6,645 nucleotides of DNA, taken from the NCBI GenBank assembly GCA_900767075.1, contig CAAFXX010000481.1, positions 1-6,645 on the forward strand, in the 5' to 3' direction. A model generated the notes under the pieces. The model made no database searches, was not told the origin of the DNA, and saw nothing but the letters and a program-made list of their open reading frames with translations. Both the position numbers and the translations under genes were made by a program. This DNA is from Bacteroidales bacterium (GTDB lineage: Bacteria > Bacteroidota > Bacteroidia > Bacteroidales > Muribaculaceae). Below, one piece after another: positions 5,191 to 6,645 of the stretch (position 1 is its first letter; every line of letters starts with the position of its first letter).

Positions 5191-6120
5191 ATGCGCTCAA
5201 TATATCATATTATCCTTTTATACCTTGCAGCCCTCGTTCTTTCGGGCTGCAACACCGGAATCGAAAGAACGAAAACAATCACGATGACCAAGGATGATCT
5301 TCGTTCGATGGCACCGACGCCCGAGGAGCAGCTGATGGTGAGGCTCAATATTCCCCTCTTACGCGACTGGCACGAAGGGAAACCATTTCTTGTAACCGAC
5401 AACAGGGCTTCTTATATTTTTGATTCCGGAAGCCGGGAATCGTCATCCGATTCACTGTCGGGGAAAATACTGAGATTCTCCAAAACCCTCGACCGTATAA
5501 CACCCGGAGGAGAACAAGAGACAGTGATTGAATTTACCGACGGCGAGTCCCCTTATTATTATTCCACCGGCAAACGCCCCGGAGACGCCCTTGCCTCAAT
5601 TTCAAGCCTTGACATACCCTTGCTTCTTGATCTCGACGTGGTGGCTTCAGCCGACAGTCTGTTGCGCATGAAAAAAGTCTGGACAAAGACGCAGCTATGC
5701 TACGACGGAGAAGGTAACCGGCTTACGGGATATAAGTTCGTGCCTGTGAAGATATCCGGAGTTACTGCCGGAGATATGGTTTTCCCGTTCAAGGTCAAGG
5801 TGCGGACGGCTGATGACAGAGATGTCTACTTCATGATGAACATGAAGAACAACGGTATGGAAAGCCGCACATTCCCAGCCCTCTTCTCCCTGACAGATCC
5901 AAAACTCCAGCACCAGAACATCACGCCGGAAATCTGGAAACACATACAGGCGGGAGCCGTCAAGACCGGAATGACCAAAGAGGAATGCAAGCTGTCGCTC
6001 GGCAACCCGTCGGATGTCGACACGGGGCATGACTGGAACCAGACCGTGGACATCTGGTATTATTCCGACGGAAGGTGGCTGAGATTCTCCGACGGTCTGT
6101 TAGTGGCGTTCAGGATGTGA
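5191..6120 (+). CDS. Envelope lipoprotein with a BamE/SmpA-like C-terminal segment
   Basis: The product is a 309-residue predicted lipoprotein. Residues 1-19 form a type II signal peptide with lipobox LSGC, and Cys20 would be lipidated. The mature N-terminus NTGIERT lacks a clear acidic surface-export signal. Residues 21-245 are mostly beta-strand-like and soluble, and I do not recognise this part. The C-terminal stretch, about 247-309, has the pattern of small BamE/SmpA-like domains: GAVKTGMTKEECKLSLGNP (255-273), then DIWYYSDGRWLRFSDGLLV (287-305). In such domains a 'G-M-T-x-E-E ... G-x-P' helix pair precedes strands. This fold mediates contacts in envelope assembly, but BamE itself is far shorter, so this is not BamE. 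The start is the ATG at 5191, which places the signal peptide correctly; the A-rich leader lacks a Shine-Dalgarno sequence. murB follows after 43 bases on the same strand with no terminator between, so co-transcription is likely. Function is unknown. Confidence 0.88.
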   Translation: MRSIYHIILLYLAALVLSGCNTGIERTKTITMTKDDLRSMAPTPEEQLMVRLNIPLLRDWHEGKPFLVTDNRASYIFDSGSRESSSDSLSGKILRFSKTLDRITPGGEQETVIEFTDGESPYYYSTGKRPGDALASISSLDIPLLLDLDVVASADSLLRMKKVWTKTQLCYDGEGNRLTGYKFVPVKISGVTAGDMVFPFKVKVRTADDRDVYFMMNMKNNGMESRTFPALFSLTDPKLQHQNITPEIWKHIQAGAVKTGMTKEECKLSLGNPSDVDTGHDWNQTVDIWYYSDGRWLRFSDGLLVAFRM

Positions 6121-6163
6121 TCAGCCGGCTAAAAATTAAAATTCACTTCATTTTCTCAAAGAT

Positions 6164-6645
6164 ATGTTCAAGATTGAAGAAAATAAAGATATAACCTCCC
6201 TTACAACTTTCAGGATTCCTGTCAAAGCGCGTTATTTCGCGGAATACACTTCTGAAAAGGAATTACTGAAGATCTCACGCACCGATGAGTTCATTAATTC
6301 CAATGTACTGAATATAGGAGGCGGTTCCAACCTATTGTTCCTGACCGATTATGACGGACTGGTGCTTCATTCCGCTATAAAGGGAATCGTGCGCTACGAG
6401 AAAACGCCCGATACCGTTTTCGCGATTGCCGGAGCGGGAGTGAAATGGACCGATTTTGTCGATTGGTGCCTTGAAGAGAACCTTGCAGGTGTCGAGAACC
6501 TTGCTGATATTCCCGGAGAAATCGGAGCCTCGGCTGTACAGAATGTAGGGGCCTACGGGGTGGAAGCGAAAGACGTGATCCATTCGGTCGAATGTTTCGA
6601 TGTCATGACCCGCGAGACTGTACGGTTCACCAACGAGGAATGCCA
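6164..6645 (+). CDS. murB: UDP-N-acetylmuramate dehydrogenase MurB (5' part, cut by window edge)
   Basis: MurB is a cytoplasmic flavoenzyme that uses NADPH to reduce UDP-GlcNAc-enolpyruvate to UDP-MurNAc, the second committed step of peptidoglycan precursor synthesis. The window holds 160 codons of roughly 330 expected. The FAD-binding domain is clear: SLTTFRIPVKARYF (12-25), IGGGSNLLF (51-59), AGAGVKWTDFV (89-99), and the flavin-contact stretch GVENLADIPGEIGASAVQN (109-127), continuing into VGAYGVE (128-134). These match the E. coli-type (type I) enzyme. The reading stops at NEEC (157-160), just before the expected RFGYRDS-like motif that carries the catalytic Arg; the proton-donor Ser and the C-terminal Glu are also outside. 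The start ATG at 6164 places the TTFR motif at the normal distance. The 43-base gap after the lipoprotein contains no promoter I can recognise. Confidence 0.97.
   Translation, partial: MFKIEENKDITSLTTFRIPVKARYFAEYTSEKELLKISRTDEFINSNVLNIGGGSNLLFLTDYDGLVLHSAIKGIVRYEKTPDTVFAIAGAGVKWTDFVDWCLEENLAGVENLADIPGEIGASAVQNVGAYGVEAKDVIHSVECFDVMTRETVRFTNEEC

Noticed and set aside
6123..6130. AGCCGGCT palindrome after the lipoprotein stop as a terminator
   Set aside because: An 8-bp self-complementary run leaves no room for a loop and is followed by A-rich rather than T-rich sequence.
6332..6583. Minus-strand frame of 83 codons opposite murB
   Set aside because: murB motifs are intact on the other strand across the same bases, so this is an antisense shadow.
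1..6645. CRISPR array, insertion sequence or defence system
   Set aside because: No regularly spaced repeats, transposase, nuclease or terminal inverted repeats were found on either strand.

Overview
The window looks like ordinary chromosome from a member of the Bacteroidales; a gut Muribaculaceae or Bacteroidaceae relative would fit. The evidence is: promoters of the Bacteroidetes type (TTTG or TTG, about 19-20 bases, then TAnnTTTG), start codons preceded by A/T-rich leaders without Shine-Dalgarno sequences, a tRNA gene without encoded CCA, and moderate GC content with mixed codon use. The genus cannot be fixed from sequence alone.

Layout. Positions 1-90 hold the last codons of a plus-strand gene, probably a Pro/Ser-rich tail, which ends just before a long hairpin (98-135) that serves as a terminator for genes converging from both sides. 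Positions 201-3853 hold a compact minus-strand operon in the order nupG-like nucleoside permease, rsmE (16S rRNA m3U1498 methyltransferase), secreted TPR-repeat protein. The gaps are 17 and 24 bases. A near-perfect Bacteroidetes promoter (3917-3947) drives it. Positions 3956-4645 hold a minus-strand, AT-rich gene for a Crp/Fnr-fold regulator with an altered ligand pocket and an atypical DNA-binding helix. Its upstream region (4646-4862) is non-coding and contains an operator-like palindrome. Next comes a minus-strand tRNA with anticodon CAT (4904-4977), with its own promoter and a UUCG-capped terminator.

The strand then switches. After an AT-rich divergent intergenic region with a 23-bp palindrome, the plus strand carries an unrecognised lipoprotein with a BamE-like C-terminal segment (5191-6120) and then the start of murB (6164 to the window edge), which makes a peptidoglycan precursor. 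The window edge cuts murB just before the motif expected to hold its catalytic Arg.

Working together. The nupG operon pairs nucleoside uptake with rRNA modification and an envelope or periplasmic TPR protein; the functional link is unclear and may be only co-transcription. The lipoprotein and murB form a likely envelope-related pair. The most testable new idea is that the adjacent Crp-like protein controls itself and nupG: a short element, AAAGAAT, recurs in both upstream regions and overlaps the -33 box of both promoters. I see no mobile element, CRISPR array, defence system or obvious novel multi-gene system.
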